Assembly: GCA_002364555.1 (NCBI GenBank)
Contig: DEYM01000002.1
Location: forward strand, 1 to 15,294
Direction: 5' to 3'
Source of the DNA: Phycisphaerales bacterium UBA3158
GTDB lineage: Bacteria; Planctomycetota; Phycisphaerae; Phycisphaerales; SM1A02
DNA: 15,294 nucleotides
Positions 14,001 to 15,294 of the stretch are shown here, in pieces. Numbering within the stretch: the stretch's first letter is position 1; each line of letters opens with the position of its first letter. The notes below the pieces were generated by a model that ran no database searches, was not told where the DNA came from, and worked only from the letters and a program-made list of their open reading frames with translations. Both the position numbers and the translations under genes were made by a program.

Positions 14001-15294
14001 TCAGGGGCATGGACCCCATTGGTTGATGATCGCCAGAAGATCGTTGATGTCGACCATTCCATTGCCGTCCAGATCGCCCGGGCATGACGGACAGTTGACC
14101 TGATCGCAGGTGGCTGTGGCATGCCAGGTTCCCTGTGCTTCATCACAGGTCTTCTGGATCGTCCAGACGCAGGCGTTGCCGATACAGCAGGCACCTGATG
14201 GTCGGCAGCAATCAAGGTCGGGATCGTTGCAGCTCGTACCCACGCCCTGCCACAGTGGATAGATGTAGTTGCCCGATTCGACGCAGTCTTCAAGTGTCGT
14301 GACGACGCAGTCGGGGCAACCTGTTTCACGGCTGTAGTGACAGCAGGCACCGAGTTCCGGGCCGGTGTTGCAGGGCACTTCCGGATTCGTGCAGTCAAGT
14401 CCGATGAAGAACTGGCCGCCCTGGACTTCGCAATTGCATTCACTGGTCTCGAAGCAGTAATAGCCGGATCCTTCCTCGATGCAGCAGGCACCCATGGGTG
14501 AGACATCGGTCTCGCATGGAACACCGACGCCGGCGAAGTTGCCGCCAAGGGCCTCGCATTTCTGTGGTGTCAGTTCAGCGAGGAACCAGAGGCCGCTTTC
14601 CAGGTCCTCGTAGCAGCAGCATCCGGTCTTTCCAACTGGTTCACACTGGATCTCCCAGCATTCATTCAAGGGGTAGAACTGGCCGCCCTGGAAGTCGCAC
14701 TCGCATTCGGCGGTATCTTCACAGATCCAGTTGCCATTGCCCGACCAGATGCAGCAGGCACCCATGATCGGTGCGCCCTCGTCGCATTCCACGCCATCGC
14801 CCTGGTAGTAGCCCATCACATCCATGCATTTGTCCTGGGTCATCTGGGTGTATTGCCAGGTGCCGTCGGCAGTTTGATAGCAGCAACAGCCTTCGTCCTC
14901 CACCAGCGGCGTAATGCCGATCTCGACATAGTCGTAGGCGACGAATGGTTCGCTTGGAACCTGGAACTCGACTTCAAGATAGCCCTGTGTATTGTTGGGC
15001 CAGTTGATGAATACCGACGAGAAGGGGACGGTGGCCGTGGCCATCTGGATCATCCCGTCCTGGCCCGCTCCGTTGTTCTGGGTGGCGATGGAGAGCTGCT
15101 GTGTTCCACCGTTGGCTGTTCGTATCAGGACCGTGTCGTTTGCCGAGTCGACATCGTAATCACCGAACACGGCATTGATGAAGACCGGTTGATTGGGATC
15201 GGCTCCAGTGACGTCGAACTGGAAGACGAACGTCGGTTGGCCTTGTCCACACACGTAGCCCGAAGAGGGGGCATCGAAGCAGTTGTTCCAGCCG
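14001..15294 (-). CDS. Secreted multi-module cysteine-rich protein with dockerin-like C-terminal tag (partial, 5' end outside the window)
   Basis: The frame is open to the window edge, so the start and any signal peptide lie beyond 15294; about 430 residues are visible. The first part, to about base 14900, is a beta-sandwich-like region (TFVFQFDVTGADPNQPVFIN, DVDSANDTVLIRTANGG, YLEVEFQVP) that I cannot name. Bases 14091-14891 encode six Cys-rich modules, each opening with GACC or GCCC. Bases 14004-14075 encode DLDGNGMVDINDLLAIINQW, a single dockerin-like calcium-binding loop followed by GPCP and the stop. The many cysteines imply disulfides and an extracytoplasmic location. The tag and the last module closely resemble the C-terminus of the beta-helix protein at 1035-1940, so the two probably share an export or surface-attachment fate. 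No enzymatic motif was seen. Confidence 0.8.
   Translation of the reverse strand, partial: GWNNCFDAPSSGYVCGQGQPTFVFQFDVTGADPNQPVFINAVFGDYDVDSANDTVLIRTANGGTQQLSIATQNNGAGQDGMIQMATATVPFSSVFINWPNNTQGYLEVEFQVPSEPFVAYDYVEIGITPLVEDEGCCCYQTADGTWQYTQMTQDKCMDVMGYYQGDGVECDEGAPIMGACCIWSGNGNWICEDTAECECDFQGGQFYPLNECWEIQCEPVGKTGCCCYEDLESGLWFLAELTPQKCEALGGNFAGVGVPCETDVSPMGACCIEEGSGYYCFETSECNCEVQGGQFFIGLDCTNPEVPCNTGPELGACCHYSRETGCPDCVVTTLEDCVESGNYIYPLWQGVGTSCNDPDLDCCRPSGACCIGNACVWTIQKTCDEAQGTWHATATCDQVNCPSCPGDLDGNGMVDINDLLAIINQWGPCP
14004..14075 (-). other. Dockerin-like EF-hand C-terminal tag (domain)
   Basis: This encodes D-L-D-G-N-G-M-V-D-I-N-D followed by a short helix and N-Q-W-G-P-C-P. The spacing of acidic residues matches a calcium-binding loop. 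It is a single copy at the extreme C-terminus, parallel to the tag at 1851-1937. Confidence 0.65.
14091..14891 (-). repeat. Six tandem Cys-rich modules, four in an ABAB arrangement
   Basis: In protein order the module boundaries are 14891-14763 (A1), 14762-14625 (B1), 14624-14493 (A2), 14492-14352 (B2), 14351-14196 and 14195-14091. A modules open GCCCY and share KC, G-x-G-V and a final Cys. B modules open GACCI and share E-C-x-C, QGGQF and two later Cys. A1B1 and A2B2 look like an internal duplication of a two-module unit. The last module (GACCIGNACVWT) is closest to the module of the beta-helix protein at 1725-1850. Confidence 0.75.

Overview
The window reads as GC-rich bacterial chromosome, most likely from a marine Planctomycetota of the Phycisphaerae type. 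That placement is inferred, with no phylogenetic marker seen. It rests on three things: secreted proteins ending in a single dockerin-like EF-hand tag, Cys-rich modules that open with GACC, and a c-type cytochrome paired with a beta-propeller protein of the kind common in the PVC superphylum. No tRNA, rRNA, CRISPR array, insertion sequence or integrase was seen, and no stretch longer than about 300 bases lacks a gene.

Left part (1-1940, plus strand): the 3' end of a CBM9-like carbohydrate-binding protein, then a secreted right-handed beta-helix protein with one GACC module and a C-terminal dockerin-like tag. The ribosome-binding site of the second gene lies inside a strong predicted hairpin.

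Centre (1963-8049): a complete SUF iron-sulfur assembly locus. On the minus strand, in transcription order, are sufB, sufC, sufD, sufS, a SufT/DUF59 gene and a Rieske ferredoxin. They are tightly spaced or overlapping, consistent with one operon. An A-type iron-sulfur carrier is divergent from sufB on the plus strand. The shared intergenic region holds a perfect 6-1-6 inverted repeat resembling a Fur/PerR-family operator. SufBCD would be the scaffold/ATPase complex, SufS the cysteine desulfurase and the A-type protein the cluster carrier. SufT would help maturation and the Rieske protein could supply electrons. No SufE or SufU gene is present here. The conserved N-terminus of SufS is encoded without any ATG, GTG or TTG start codon.

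Right-centre (8089-11810, plus strand): a membrane-anchored monohaem cytochrome c protein, translationally coupled (ATGA) to an 841-residue exported beta-propeller protein with C-terminal jelly-roll-like regions. This looks like a periplasmic oxidation module split over two genes.

Right end (11830-15294): a terminator serving a small minus-strand hypothetical gene, a minus-strand two-helix membrane protein of unknown function, a divergent 93-residue membrane-anchored small protein with an excellent ribosome-binding site, and the 3' part of a secreted Cys-rich protein. That last protein has six GACC/GCCC-type modules, four of which form an ABAB duplication, and the same dockerin-like C-terminal tag as the beta-helix protein.
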